DNA of 64,000 bases from Hippasteria phrygiana (GCA_037893225.1 JAZGUH010000950.1:1-64000); one strand, 5' to 3'; positions 1 through 11,939 are shown, counted from the stretch's first letter. Translations and numbers: made by a program. Notes: generated from the sequence alone by a model not told the origin.

Positions 1-58
1 TCTGCGAGATACTTTGTCAGCGACCGAAAGTTACCCTTTGACAATTGCTTGACACTAA

Positions 59-75
59 CCCCCCCCCCCCCCCCC
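59..75. repeat. poly(C) tract, 17 C
   Basis: Uninterrupted C run just downstream of the stop codon of gene A. It is one of more than twenty C or G homopolymers of 10 or more bases in the window, so it is probably repeat-derived rather than part of the gene. Confidence 0.9.
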
Positions 76-134
76 AATCCTCCTTCAATTTTAGCTCTCA
101 AGTCTCCTTGTAAGTTGTAGTTCGAAGTATGCTA

Positions 135-1359
135 CTACGCAATACTACAGAGCATGGTAATCATCAGCGAAATGGGGACCACTGTTTTCGAGAATCTGCC
201 GCTAACACCGGACGATCCGCTTGTACCGTTGCCATGTTTCAAAAGTCCGAGATCAAGACGGATGACCCTCCCCTTCCCGAGGCTGGAGCCCATGCTGGTC
301 CCCGAAATGCTGCTCTCGATCTCGCTCTCGCTGGGCTCGGGGTTCAGATGCTCCTCGGAGGAATCTCTACGGACGCGGAGCATCCGGCTCTCGTATTTCT
401 CCTGCAAGTCCTCCCTGAGATGTTTGAGGAAATGGCGGCTACTGCCTATGGCTGTGTTGTCTCGACTGTCTGAGAGCTTCGCATTTTTGAAAGACATGTT
501 GTGGTTTCTTCGTGACTTAAGCTGGGATGCAAGGACATTGCTTGATATGAGACAAGCTGCAGAAATAAAGACAAACAAGTTCGATCAGTTTATTAAGAAA
601 CACAGCTCTAAAAACAGTCAGCCTATAAAACTTGTATGTGTGCTGAGCAAGAGACGCACTAATTCCGAGTACATTTGAGTCTTGGTTGACACCAAAACGG
701 CGAAGTTTACAACTTCAACAGTGGTATTATTCTAGAGCCGAAATAATCCGAAATAGTGCATCTGGCACTGGAACAGTTGGGGGTCAGGGGAAAACTCAAC
801 TTGGTTTCAGTTTCCAATAGCGTAAACTTTTGAAGTTTTTATTAATTTCCCCCTTTAATTTCGGCTGATCTGACAATGATTATCCCGGTGACGGTCAGAG
901 CAGACTCACCGAAACGTGGAGTTAATACCCCATGTTCTGCTCAAAGCCACAATTCTCTTTTTACATTTACTTCACATCTGCAATACTTCTCACAATTGTT
1001 ACAAACACTGGGAAAGGATTCCAGAATAACCTCCAATTTCAGGTGGAAAAAGAAAAAGCAAACATGTGTCAGAAAATAGCCTTTTTGGCGAAATTCTATT
1101 TTCACTAAATTAGAACCAAAAGGCGCCATATCCACATCATTAAAAGGGCGCAATCCTCTCCGAAGGGATGATGCATGGTTTTTAAATCAAACTTTTCTTT
1201 TTCATTTTTTCCCCACTCATCACACTTTGGTTTACAGTTTGATAATGATCACCCTTCCATACACTTGATCTGATGTACTTAAGTCTAAAAAAGAACTAAG
1301 TTTAATATATTTTCGCACTTACCGGAGATGAGAAGAAAGGCCATTTTTGCAAGCTCCAT
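135..1359 (-). CDS. Gene A: secreted or lipid-anchored Ser/Glu-rich protein, two exons
   Basis: Join: exon 1 1359-1323 (37 nt), intron 1322-557 with a GTAAGT donor and a TTTCTGCAG acceptor, exon 2 556-135 (stop TAG). The join is phase 1, stays in frame and gives 152 residues. An in-frame ATG at 1380 would add seven residues; I chose 1359 because it puts the hydrophobic core nearest the N-terminus. The signal peptide is split by the intron, and a likely cleavage follows N-V-L-A at about residue 22. The mature chain has a basic start, sequons N-M-S and N-G-T, a dibasic R-V-R-R followed by an acidic Ser/Glu stretch (S-S-E-E, E-S-E-I-E-S-S; casein-kinase-2-like), a Gly/Ser linker, and a hydrophobic last ~15 residues. 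The small-residue linker plus hydrophobic end resembles a GPI signal but is short, so plain secretion is possible. Family not recognised. It is on the same strand, with the same exon plan, as genes B-F. Confidence 0.72.
1323..1359 (-). CDS. Exon 1 of gene A (signal-peptide exon)
   Basis: Encodes M-E-L-A-K-M-A-F-L-L-I-S plus the first base of the next codon, then GTAAGT. The hydrophobic stretch continues in exon 2. At 37 coding nt it is too short for ordinary ORF detection. Confidence 0.7.
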
Positions 1360-1380
1360 TTTGGCTGTCTTGCTGTTCAT

Positions 1381-3911
1381 TTGTGACTGTCTTGACCACT
1401 GGGAGCCGAAGTGGCATCATTTGCCATTGTTATAGTTAGTTTGGTCTTAGGCGTTGCCCAAGAATACGGATAGCCCGAATTATCTACTTAAGCAATTGAA
1501 CAAGCTATAATTTTAACGACTGAGGCATTGTGTTATTGTAAAAACAACTTTTCGATTTTACACCTTTGCACTGAAAAATAAAACACATTTGTGAAAAAAG
1601 GACACATTTTAATTAAATGATTAAAGCATGAATCAAAGCTAAACTGTTGACACTCGTGGCTTTGACTGCAACACAATGTCAAATTTGTTTTGTGTTGAAT
1701 ATTTTCTACTTAGGGGATAAACTCTAGTCAAATCAATAAATCTCATATGTCATAAAATCTCACAACACCAACAACAATAAACTGACTTTAAGTGGAGTAC
1801 GGGATTCATGTTTTGCATTTATTTAACTATACCACTGGGCAGTAGCGTATATCCAGCTTTTTATGCCAGGAAGAGGGAAAACGACGCATGAACCGTCTTA
1901 AAACCGTCTTAAAAACGACAATTTCTTTTTGTTATTTATGATGCTGCAAATGCCGCGGGGGTTGGGGGGGGGGCAAGTTTTCCCCTTGACCCCCCCCCCC
2001 CCCCCCCCACGCTGGATACGCCACTGCCACTGGGTTAAACTGGAACAAAAATAGGCGCGTCTTTACGCTTTTCTCGATTTTATAAACACCGCCCTCTTTA
2101 GTCACATGCACTCACCAATAAAGTGGAAATTCTTTGATTGGCATGGGCGAGGACGCGAAGCGTCCGAGCCCATTCTCTAGTGAGTCATTTCTCCGACTTA
2201 ATCTACGTCCCTTTCACACCCATTGTCAAGATTTCAAGGGAACAAAAAGTGTCCATTCTTACTAATGCTTTGAGGTATGAGATGAATTAAATGAATTAAT
2301 TTAACTGTACCTTCTTGAAAAAGAATCGACACTTTTCTGAATAGAGTGACGTCACAAGAGTAGTTTAATTGACATTTAATTGACATCGATATTGTGCAAC
2401 AGGCGAAATTTGTTTCCGTAGGCGGGTGAAGCAATAATCAGGAATAATTCAGTAGTTTTGATGAGAAAGTTATGTGATCTTAATTTGTTTTTTAATAATT
2501 CTAGTTTTTCTTAAAATAGTATTTATTTTAGCTTTTTAACTAATGTGTGTATAATCCAACTTGTAATGGTTGCCAATAAATAATTATCCTTATCCTAAAA
2601 AAATATTGCTGACGTTAGCGGTATTTCCCGTTGTGCTAACGCCTGCGCGTGTGCATTGTAAACATTTGCCTCTCAAGTAAGCGAGCTGTTTCTTGTGTTT
2701 CTTACTTTCAGTCTCTATGAAATAGACAGAGGCAGAAGATTGTATGCTTTAATGGAAACACTAAGAAACTGGGCCCAGGACACACGTCAAATGCCGGTTC
2801 ATACTTCACGCAAATGTGAAAGGGAAGCTAATATCATGACATCAGCAACTGTTTCATCATGAGGCTGACTGTTATACCCTAACAAATTCGGCCCCCCCCC
2901 CCCCCCCCAAGATATTCGCCTTAATTATGGCTTCAAGAACTTTTCTATAGAGAGAATCTAAAACTCATGGAAACTCTAGTGAAAACCATAAGATACAGAC
3001 TGATGAAGGACTTAAGCAAGTCTATGCATATGACGGAGCTCACACCTGAATGCAACTGCTCATAAATTGAAGGCGGATTTGTCCAATTTCCTTTCAAAGT
3101 ACTGCTGTCGCTTAGTCACTTCACCCAAAAAGCTATTTTTACCGGTCTCATATACGATTTAACGGGGCTGTCCGGTTCAAACAGGAGTTACCAACTGTGA
3201 TTTGTTTTAATAGGACTGCGCCCTCTTGTGGCTCCAACCGTACACCCGGGATAAACAAAACATAATTTAACAAAAGGCATGATGTGAGCTGGTGGAAAAG
3301 GCGATTAGGTTGGACTTGAAATCAAACGGACGAATGTGTCTTTTGGAGGAGAAAGTGCATGTCTGTAGCCTAAAACGGCTGGAAACCGTTTAGTATTCCT
3401 GACCCGCAAAAAGACAAACGCCCTCTTCAAAGGTGACTCTGCACTGCATCCCGTTTTTAATTAATGTGTCGCCTTCCTCTCTACACATCCACCCACATCT
3501 ACCTGCAATGCCACTGAAAGACTCGCTTTGGATCTGTTTCAGAAATCATTACTCTCTGTTGATAATAACAATATATTATACCTCTTTTTAAAACAAACGA
3601 TCACGACAAATAAACGGACAAACAGACCGCCATGGAGTGCAGTTTAAAGAGAATGTTGACTGCTGAGAGAAATCTGCGTCATTTTGTAGTTTTATGCAGA
3701 TTAACTTATATTACAAACCCTCCTCCTTTGTGCGTAAAGGCACAAAAGAGAAGGTCATCTTATGACGCCAGATGTGTTTGCTGCTCACAGCGACGACTTT
3801 TAGACAAAATGGCACCGGTGGGCTGGACGGGACTTCAGTGAGCAAAACAGCTCTCAGAAGTAATTGTATTGTTTCATGGCAGAATTAATTGTCAGTTTTA
3901 TTGATATATGT
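1381..3911. other. Gene-free stretch upstream of gene A
   Basis: No convincing coding region. It contains AT-rich sequence (1500-1830), a small element with inverted ends (1833-2034), a fragment at about 2790-2825 matching the end of the element at 44704-44850, and a C run near 2893. The rest (2040-2780, 2910-3910) shows nothing I recognise. Confidence 0.6.
1833..2034. mobile_element. Small MITE-like element with GGCGTATCCAGC-type ends and poly(G)/poly(C) core
   Basis: Left end reads GTAGCGTATATCCAGC and right end GCTGGATACGCCACTG, an inverted pair. The interior carries a G8 run and a C run of about 19 (1990-2008). The same terminal motif recurs at about 33010 and 63090, and a close variant (GGCGGATCCAG) bounds other poly(G)-bearing elements in the window. 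Confidence 0.55.
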
Positions 3912-4560
3912 ACAGGGTGTCTTAAAAAATGGAAACCGAGATTAATCTGTTTATTTCTCAGATACTGCTCAATTTTGTTTAAAATGGTAACCACCATCTA
4001 TTACTTAATGATGTCCTCTTTCTTATGACACAAATAAATCCATGCTACCATCACGGATGACTGAGCACAAAGCTGTGCAACGGACCATGTCAGAAATGGC
4101 TTTGTACCAGATGCACCACAGATCTATTCGCACAGTGTTCAGCATGTCTAAAAATAAGAACAAAGACCAGTACGTAAAAACCAAAATGATTTCTTCAATG
4201 ATTAAACAGTTGGAGGCTTATCCCTGTCCCAACCTAACCCCAGTGTCCTTCAACATGCCCCCAATTTCTTTCAACGCAAACTTCTGCCCTGGTTCTCATT
4301 GCTCTGACCGCATTCCTGATTACGTCTCTCTGTCCTCTTAATAAGGTCTCAACTGCAGCCACGATTCTGGCCCGTAGGTCATTTATGTCTCTGGGCGGTG
4401 ACGTGTAAACTTTGCCCTTAAGATGCCACCACAAAAACAAGTCACAGGGCGTGAGGTCCGGGGACCTTGGTGGCCACTCAATCTCATGGTTAGACATGTG
4501 GTGCATCTGCTACAAAGCCATTTCTGACATGGTCTGTTGCACAGCTTTTATCTTAATTAT
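3912..4560 (-). pseudogene. Remnant of a mariner/IS630-type transposase
   Basis: Minus-strand reading 4506-4234 encodes W-P-P-R-S-P-D-L-T-P-C-D, followed by F-L-W-W-H-L-K and P-P-R-D-I-N-D-L-R-A-R-I. This is the hallmark C-terminal catalytic block of mariner-like DDE/D transposases, in which an Asp of the S-P-D-L-T-P-C-D motif is catalytic. Upstream frames are interrupted by stops, so it is dead. An ACAGGGTGTC-type end lies at 3914. Positions 4070-4121 and 4498-4547 are inverted copies of each other, showing internal rearrangement. A similar ACAGGGTGTC end occurs alone at about 37440. Confidence 0.7.
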
Positions 4561-4865
4561 CTTATTTTAATTAACGCAGATTTATCTCAGCAATCAATGT
4601 CCTCTTCAAACGGTGGAATGTTATGATCAGCAATGATCGTTGGGTTGCGTCTGTATGTTTTGACCGATGAGGGCGCTGCCACAACACAATTTTGGTGTTC
4701 AATCATTCAACGTTATGTAAAGAAGTTAGAAATTGTAATTGTTTTGCAATCTTAAATTAATTCAACAATTGCATTTTTACAATTGATAATTAAAATGAAG
4801 TTCGTACAATATTAAAATTTACTTCTATAAACGCGAACTGACCATATTATGTTTGTAACCCTCAC

Positions 4866-5066
4866 CCTATAACCAGCACGATATGGGGCAGAGGGGTACC
4901 CCCACTTTTGTCCCTATACCCTATACACTCTCCAGACTATTGTTACCTAACACACCCCCCCCCCCCCCCCCCCAGACCTCTGAAAAGAATTCCTGAGATC
5001 CTAGGAACACAATGACCAACACAAAAGAGGGGGGGGGGGGGGGGGGGGGTCCCTCATATGCCCAAC
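4866..5066 (+). mobile_element. Palindromic MITE, family 1 (CGATATGGGGCAG ends), copy 1
   Basis: About 200 bp starting AACCAGCACGATATGGGGCA, with conserved middle text (CTATACACTCTCCAGAC, GAAAAGAATTCCTGAGAT) and a mirrored end. Long C and G runs sit just inside both ends. Further copies lie at 6018-6214, 17724-17850 (truncated) and 52508-52712 (inverted). Confidence 0.75.
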
Positions 5067-5463
5067 CCAACGTCGTACAGCGATCTTAAGTCACAGAAAA
5101 GTGTATAGCATAGTATGCTCCTCGCATTTCTTACATTTCTTTACCCAGGCTCTGCCAAAGAGTTTAAAACTGATTTCTAATGGGGCTCTTCATTCATATT
5201 TAATTAAAATGGATATTTACATACGTGCACAAATATTTACACAAATACAAGAATGATTACACAAATGCAAGAATATTTACCCCCAAACAAATTTAAATAC
5301 GCCTACGTTTTTAATAACTCTCGGAGTATTTGTATGAGGCATTTATCAATCTACAATTGTAAAGCGCTCAATTTATTTCCTGTAATAAAATTGTATCAAT
5401 AGTGTTTTGTTTACAGGCAAGGAAGACTGTTTAAAAAATGAAAAAGAAAAACAACGTCGAACT

Positions 5464-5721
5464 ATACTCTAAAAACAGATTGGTTGAAAATAACCATTTA
5501 ATTGGTAGTTATGTGTCCAACCAATATATTGGTCAATTTTAACCAAAATATTGGTCAAAATAACCAATGATAATGAAAATTTTACCCAAATATTGGTAAA
5601 AACACAACAATGATATTGGTTATTTTAACCAATATTTTGGTTAAAATTTACCAATATCATTGGTTGGACACATATCTACCAATCAAATGGTTATTTTCAA
5701 CCAATCTGTTTTTAGAGTGTA
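5464..5721. mobile_element. Hairpin MITE, family 2 (ATTGGT-rich)
   Basis: Near-perfect 258-bp palindrome. It starts CTCTAAAAACAGATTGGTTG and ends with the complement, and the arms are built from iterated TTGGT/ACCAA words. A second, shorter copy is at 15826-15981 in the intron of gene B. No coding capacity. Confidence 0.8.
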
Positions 5722-6017
5722 GCAATTGCGCATGCTCAAGAGTGAGACTACAAACGTGCACAGAAACAAGTGAAATATCTGCAAGTGGTCTTCGGTGATT
5801 GTACATTGCCCCACTCCCCCACCCCCCCCCCCCCCCCCCACCTCCCACTTTTTCCACTTGAGGGAAATGCCCCCCCCCCCCGCTTTTGGCATTTCCGCAC
5901 AAGAAAAACATAGAAAAAGGCAGCAGTCGGATGGCACTGGCGCTGCTTTCCCAGCCCCCCCCCCCTTTCAAAAGTGTTTCGCCTGATCAGTTGGCGTGTT
6001 GCCTAATTGATGGCTAT

Positions 6018-6214
6018 ACCCAGCGCGATATGGGGCAGAGGGGTACCCCACCCCCCCCCCCCCCCCATTGTCCCTATACCCGATACACTCTCAAGACTAT
6101 TGTTACCTAAGACATCCCCCTAGAGATCTGAAAAGAATTCCTGAGATTCCGGGAACACAATGACGAACACAAAAGAGGGGGGGGGGGGGGGGTTCCCTCT
6201 GCCCCATATCGCGC
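6018..6214 (+). mobile_element. Palindromic MITE, family 1, copy 2
   Basis: Same order of blocks as the copy at 4866: ACCCAGCGCGATATGGGG start, GACTATTGTTACCTAA middle, GAATTCCTGAGAT block and a CCCCATATCGCGC end, with internal C (about 6049-6066) and G (about 6177-6192) tracts. Confidence 0.8.
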
Positions 6215-6561
6215 ATCATATGTTGATGGCGGTGTAGGAAGCACTTTTCTCCCCGCAAGTTGGATTTGATACGTATCCCGTCTGGACCGATTGCGTATAA
6301 ATGTCAATTAAAATCACAAGGTTTAAGTTGTCAGCTTTAAATCATGTATTTAAATTTACCTAGTCAGTTTCCTTTGTGGATTGTTTGACGAATTATAAGT
6401 TAAAAAGTCGTATCCTCATTGAGTGATCTCCACAATGTCGCTTCCCAGGTTGTATCGTAAAATTGGGTGTGATCCCTGGCTACACGGCATTCTGGGTTTA
6501 TGACTTCTGACTAGCGCCCACTCGAACAAAGATACTGTCAATTTGGGAGACCGCCAACATA

Positions 6562-6670
6562 GGGCAGGGTGGCTCGGTTAGTAGAGCGCCGGTACGGTAA
6601 CCCGGAGGTCGCAGGTTCGAATCCCGCTCCTGCCAGTTTCTTTGTTCACTTTAAACACAGCTTTAAATCA
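6562..6670 (+). mobile_element. tRNA-derived SINE
   Basis: The head resembles a tRNA: a 7-bp acceptor-like stem (GGCAGGG with TCCTGCC), a GCTC/GAGC D-stem and a box B GGTTCGAATCC at about 6613. The anticodon position lacks the usual preceding U and the T-stem has a mismatch, so a functional tRNA is unlikely. The tail TTTCTTTGTTCACTTTAAA is shared with copies at 60538-60640 and 60645-60740, which identifies a dispersed family. Confidence 0.65.
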
Positions 6671-7227
6671 AGAATGAAATTAATCCAGTAATGCACCAAT
6701 GCTATACAGGACGATGACCAGGATAATGAAGGTTAATTAACTGATGACGCACGCACATGCAAACCAGATGAGTCTTAAATATATTTGAAACCAGTGTCAA
6801 AGAAGGGTTAAAAATAACCCCCACAGAGGCCGTTTTCATTGGATTACGATTTCCTTAAAGGGATCATACAATATTTGTATGACTTACACGAAGAACCGTA
6901 TAGCGTTATTTTACATGGTGGTTATTCATTTCACGGTCATTAATTACCACCGCATTTTTAATGTTTGCTGCATATTTTCATATTCATTCCTAAAACCATG
7001 ACGTCATCCTCGGGCTAACAGTGGTAACTGCCTAAAATTGTGTAATAAAAAAATCAGACATTGTCCACATTTTCTGGGAGAAGATTCCATGTTTCGGTGG
7101 ATTTGTATGAAATTCGTTTGAAATGCATTTCTATAACCTTTTTGTTTTCAAAACTTTTTGCCGGGTTACTTTGTAGGATTGATTGTATTTGCTGTTATTA
7201 TGCAATAAAATCTGACACCCGCACAAA
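6671..7227. other. Gene-free stretch, nothing recognised
   Basis: Ordinary AT-rich sequence without ORFs, tandem repeats or terminal inverted repeats that I can see. Confidence 0.5.
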
Positions 7228-7510
7228 GTGACTGGTTTACCGCACGAGAATGATGAAATAATTCCTGGCCTAATTAGTTGGGTTTTGTAGGGGAAAAAAT
7301 AAGCAATATCACCTTGATGGATACGTTAGACAAGTCTCACAACCACGTGGAAAACAGCTGTAAACTTACTTCCCAGTTTGTATTTTATTTTTACATTTTC
7401 AGAATTAAAATGCGATGCCTTTTCTAGGTTTAACTCAAGCTGTGGTATGCATTCTATATACATTCTGTGGTTTGTATTCTATATACTGCGCAGTGATATT
7501 TATTGCATAA
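7228..7510. repeat. Dispersed repeat shared with the gene B intron, copy 1
   Basis: Runs parallel to 15367-15605, sharing CCGCACGAGAATGATGAAA, CAAGTCTCACAACNACGTGG and AAAATGCGATNNCTTTCNAGG. Similarity fades at the same places at both ends. It is either an unclassified repeat or a relic of a segmental copy of the region beside exon 2 of gene B; no exon-2 remnant is visible next to it. Confidence 0.65.
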
Positions 7511-7727
7511 TTCCTTTAATTTTTTAATTAACATCCTGTTCATTCTGAAACATTTCCTAAACGCAATCTCGAAGGTTTTTTTGAAGGCTGAATAAACGGC
7601 AATGAATGAAGATTACGTCACACTAGTTTGTTTCGAAACCGGCGGAACTGTTAGTTAACGTAATGATCATCACATTTTGTGTTCATTTGAGGAACTTTTC
7701 AAACTTTCAACACATTTTATTTCAAGC

Positions 7728-7863
7728 AGTGGCGGATCTACGGGGGGTTTTGGGGGTTTAAAACCCCCCCCCCCCCTTGGGCTGTACGGGTTTAATGCCC
7801 CGGATCCCCCTAGCAAGGCGTGCCTTCGGCATGCTGGGGTGTGTAGGCCAATCACCTCAGGTA

Positions 7864-7900
<37 letters not shown>

Positions 7901-7928
7901 TAGTTAAAACCTAGATCCGTCCCTGTCA
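7728..7928. mobile_element. MITE-like element with GGCGGATC ends and C35 tract
   Basis: Left end AGTGGCGGATCTACGGGGGG, right end CTAGATCCGTCCCTG (inverted). Inside lie a C11 run and an uninterrupted C35 run (7866-7900), the longest homopolymer in the window. Confidence 0.6.
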
Positions 7929-9451
7929 AGCACAACATTAAAGTAAGGAAAACATATCAACTTTGGTACAGTGCCGGAAGAAACAACAGCCCGGACAAAA
8001 CAAAATGAAAAGATAAATGGTTTTAATGCAGAAGGCGTTGTTCGAAACTGAAATTTATAGGGGAGGGGGTTGATATTTTTGAATGAACCCCGTTCGGAGA
8101 TCCTGAAAGTTGTGAGCAATTATTTAGGAAATCAAATTATTTTAACATAATTTGTACGTAGGCTATTTGTTTGATCGGTGCCTATAATCTGCAACAAAGT
8201 TATCATAGAAAGAATATTGCGAAGCCCGTTTAAGACTGATACGTATCGGTGCATTATAATGCAAGGAGGTTGATTCGCCCACACAAACACTTACAAGTAA
8301 CAAATCCGAAACTCTCCGAAACCTTAATTGCACCGGAAGGTTTTCTAACATCCGGGATTGCCAACACTAGGTCAGTGTCAGTTTGAATTTTGGCTTCAAA
8401 ACTTCATGCTATAAATGTTTGCTTTTAGCCATGCGCGGAGATTTCTTGTTACATGTGGGGGGGGGGGGATGATTTTTGAAAGGCCATCCTTGTGTGGAGC
8501 GCGACACGGCACGGGGTCCAAGGGACCGCCTTAAGGGCCCCCTGGTGGGTTGCAGGCGCAAAGCCCTTGCTAGGGATTGAGGTAAAGCCCCCTGGAGCCC
8601 CTGGGGTTTACACAATTTTAGGTGCAAAATTGTGTCAAAATTTAACCTTTTCTTGAGCTTGAATTGCAATAAATGACAATAATTAACACCTTCAAGCATT
8701 AACAAATACAAGAGATCTTCAAAACTCAAATTTATTATCCAATGTATTTGGAAGCGTAAGCTTCTCTTTGCACAATGAAGCTCTGGTCACCTAGCAACAC
8801 AAATAATGCCTATGCATTATTTTAAGAATAAATTATTTACAAAATAATTATTGCAAAATAATGCCTAGATGCATTTTGTTAAGGCATGATTAGAATGTGA
8901 TTTGGTCTACACTTGACAAAAACTATGAAAACATATGGTGGACAATGATGTATACTTGACGACATTATAACCGGAATGCCGGAGATGCAAAACTCAGGCT
9001 CTAACAAAAGTTCCCAAACACCTTTTTGCAGGATGCACAAACGTTTGTGTGTGAGTGCGCGCCGATTCCCAATGAATGTCAGTTGAAGTCTGCTATCGGT
9101 ATTTTAATTACATTGTATTACATGCGCCGCACGTGCGTTCATACCGCGTACCGTCTGTTGGCGCATAACAAAATCCGTTTGCCGTTGCAACTTTGTTGGG
9201 TGTGTTAGTTGAGTGAAAACAGTAAAATAAAAGGCCATCATCTTTGTTGGGATCTGAACTTCCGCGTTCTAATGTGGCAAAGACCGACTATTCCCCACCT
9301 TACTGTGCTTGTCGTGATGCATAAACTGTCTCCCCACCAACCAATCTACCTTCCGACATCAGGCGCGGATCGAGGAATTTTGTAGACGGGGGGGGGGGGG
9401 GGGGGGGGGGCACAGCTAAAACAAATGCGAGCGCGAAGCGCGAAGCCCTTA

Positions 9452-10453
9452 TGCTAGGTTTACATTATGTTCCCGGCGGCCACGGCAGTCACTGTTTCAG
9501 GCCACCGTGGACAAAACAGGATGGACGTGAGACAACGCGGGGGGACGGGATGGGCAAACGTGACAGGCCGTGATTGCCGTGGATGCCGGGCCAGATTTTT
9601 AAACTGTCAAAAATTTGCCACGGCAGTCACGGTGCGGATGAGAAACCTAGTAGGCCGTAGTAAAACGGGGTGAACGCAATAAAACGTGACAGTACGTAAT
9701 AGGCCGTAACAAAACTTGGAGGCGGTCCGTAGTGGGACGGGAAGCATTTGTATTCCCCGGCATCTCACGGCCCTTTTAAGTTTTGTCACGTTCTGCCGCG
9801 TTTAGTGCGCGTTTTGTCACGGTTGCTTCACGGTTGCTGCGCGTTTTGTCCCGTTTTGCCACGTTTTGTCACGGTTCTCACGGCAAGCTAGGGTGTATGG
9901 TAGCCGTTTCGTCGCGTTCAATCACGGCGCGTCCCGGCGTGTGACGGTTTACGGGCCCGGCGCGATACGGCGCGTTGCGTTCTACTACGGTCTGACACGG
10001 CGCGCGCGGTCTGGGAGGGATACAATGATTGCTATTGCTTGGGAGGCCTTCTTTTTATACCGTGGGCACAAACGTGCTCCAAAGCTGCCCAGCGTCCACG
10101 TTTCAATCGCAGAAAGCCTTGACAGAACGTGAAAAACGTGTCAGACCTTGATCAGAACGTGAGAAACGTGAGGGACCCCATTAGAACGTTACGGGCCGGG
10201 AGGGAACGTACTGGCATCCGTGGTAGACCGCGGGCCGAACCGTACTGCGCCTTTGAGCCTCCGGGACTCAGCAGCCCCCCCCCCCCCCCCCCCCCCACGG
10301 ACCGTCACGGATACCGTGATAGACCGTGAGAAAACTTAGCAGGACCTTAACAAAACTTGATTACGGAGAAAAAATTGCAAAAATCCCACGGCGCACTACG
10401 TTTCGGGCAAACGTGACTGCCGTGGCCGCCGGGAACATAATGTAAACCTAGCT
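9452..10453. mobile_element. Non-autonomous PIF/Harbinger-like transposon with TTA target duplication
   Basis: The 1002-bp element has terminal inverted repeats identical over 40 bases from the second base (left 9453-9492: GCTAGGTTTACATTATG...). It is flanked by TTA at 9449-9451 and 10454-10456. The empty site can be read in the sister tandem unit (GCGAAGCCC-TTA-CGGCG at 10971), so TTA is a real 3-bp duplication, typical of PIF/Harbinger insertions. No transposase. The GC-rich interior is made of many scattered CACGG/CCGTG words. It appears recent because the ends are essentially unmutated. Confidence 0.8.
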
Positions 10454-11190
10454 TTACGGCGTGGGATCCGGGGCCCGCTTAAGGGGCCCGTAACATTTTT
10501 GATTCTGGATGCTCCGTGGTGCAATCTAAGGCGATTCCTGGCCACTTTCACCTGACTTCTTTTAAACAAAAGTTGTGACGATTTTATGGAGACTATATAT
10601 ATCATGATTTTAGGCACTATTTTTTGGCCATTATTTTAGCCATATCATAACTACAAAAATCTAGACGGGGGCAAACCAAAACGGATAAATGCGAGCGCGA
10701 AGCTGTTACGGCGTAGGGTCCGGGGCCCGCTTAAGGGCCCCGGACATTTTTGGAGTGTGGATGCCCCAGTGGTGCAATCTGAGGCGATTCCTGGCTACTT
10801 TCACCTGACTCTTTTTAACAAAAGTTGTGACGATTTTATGGAGAATATATACATGTAGGCCTATATCATGATTTTTGCCATTATTTTCTAGTGATTATTT
10901 TAGCCATGTCATGACTACAAAAATCTAGACGGGGGCACACCCAAAACGGATAAATGCGAGCGCGAAGCCCTTACGGCGTGGGGGACGGGGCCCGCTTAAG
11001 GGCCCCAGAAAATGTTGGATTCTGGATGCTCCGTGGTGCAATCTGAGGCGATTCCTGACCACTATCACCTGACTTTAAAAAAAAGAAAGTTGTTAAGATT
11101 ACATTATATATATATATCATTATGTTAGCCATTATTTTTTGGCCATTTTTTAGCCATGTCATGCATCACTACAAAAATCTAAGTTTCTCC
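10454..11190. repeat. Tandem repeat, three units of about 252-265 bp
   Basis: Units start at 10454, 10706 and 10971. Each begins TTACGGCGTNGG, contains the palindromic GGGGCCCGCTTAAGGGGCCC-type block, then CTCCGTGGTGCAATCTGAGG and CACCTGACT, and ends AAATGCGAGCGCGAAGC. The third unit decays after about 11180. A related GCCTTAAGGGCCCCCTGG block is at 8530. Confidence 0.8.
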
Positions 11191-11939
11191 CTCCCCCATT
11201 TTTGGCGTCTAATTTGCAGTTTTTCCCCTACATTTTTAATTTATCCGGAATTTTTCTTGGTTTTAATTCAGTTCAGTTGAAGTTTTCAAGAAAAGGGCTT
11301 GATTCCTTGCCCTGTGTTAAAACCATCGGCAGATCGGCTGCAAGACATAATAGAGGATTTAGGCACATTTAGTCAAGTGATCCATTGTTTCCTGCTGGTT
11401 GGGGCCACAACCTGTAATAAACTCCCCAAGGGGATTATATGTTGAGATGCACCGCGTTTACACTAGATCCGGCAAAGGGATTAATAGGGGATCTAACCCG
11501 GCAAGGAGGATTGAAGGGGGATCGATGGACAGAGTTGAAATCCCAGGGATCCGGGAAATACTCCGGTTTTCTCTTAAAAGGGAATTCAGTTCCATGGCAT
11601 GATTGATAACCTTTTTTTCTTATTGCATTTTTCAGTAGTTTTATGCCAAAAAGTAAACACAGCAGATGTTTAATATCGGCGGCGGTATTTTTTTTAAGGA
11701 GGTTGCCCTTCTCCTCCCCTCCTTTTCTCTCACCTCCCCCTCCTTTTTTCCCTCTTTTTTTTGACTCAATTTACCCGGGGGGGGGGGGGGGGCACGTGCC
11801 CCCGCGGCCACCCCCCTCCCCCTGGATCCGCGCCTGTACATACCGAGCTCTTGCCCACAGTGCGTTCAATGCAGGGAAAGTAAACGAACGACACTCACAC
11901 TTGCTGGGCTGCGTGGTGCTGGCCTGTCAAGGTGTCATG

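Larger units (their letters stand above)
9360..11836. mobile_element. Composite repeat bounded by AGGCGCGGATC ends
   Basis: Left AGGCGCGGATCGAGG followed by a ~20 G run; right CCCCTGGATCCGCGCCT preceded by a G/C tract. Between them are a diverged tandem repeat and a younger inserted transposon (9452-10453). It is best read as an old poly(G)-ended element that has been expanded and invaded. The outer pairing is an inference from the two short ends. Confidence 0.45.

Noticed and set aside
5657..6307. Pro-rich and Gly-rich small ORFs
   Set aside because: They read through poly(C)/poly(G) tracts of MITEs.
6562..6634. Functional tRNA gene
   Set aside because: Anticodon loop lacks the expected U before the anticodon, T-stem has a mismatch, and the tail is shared with other dispersed copies, so it is a SINE.
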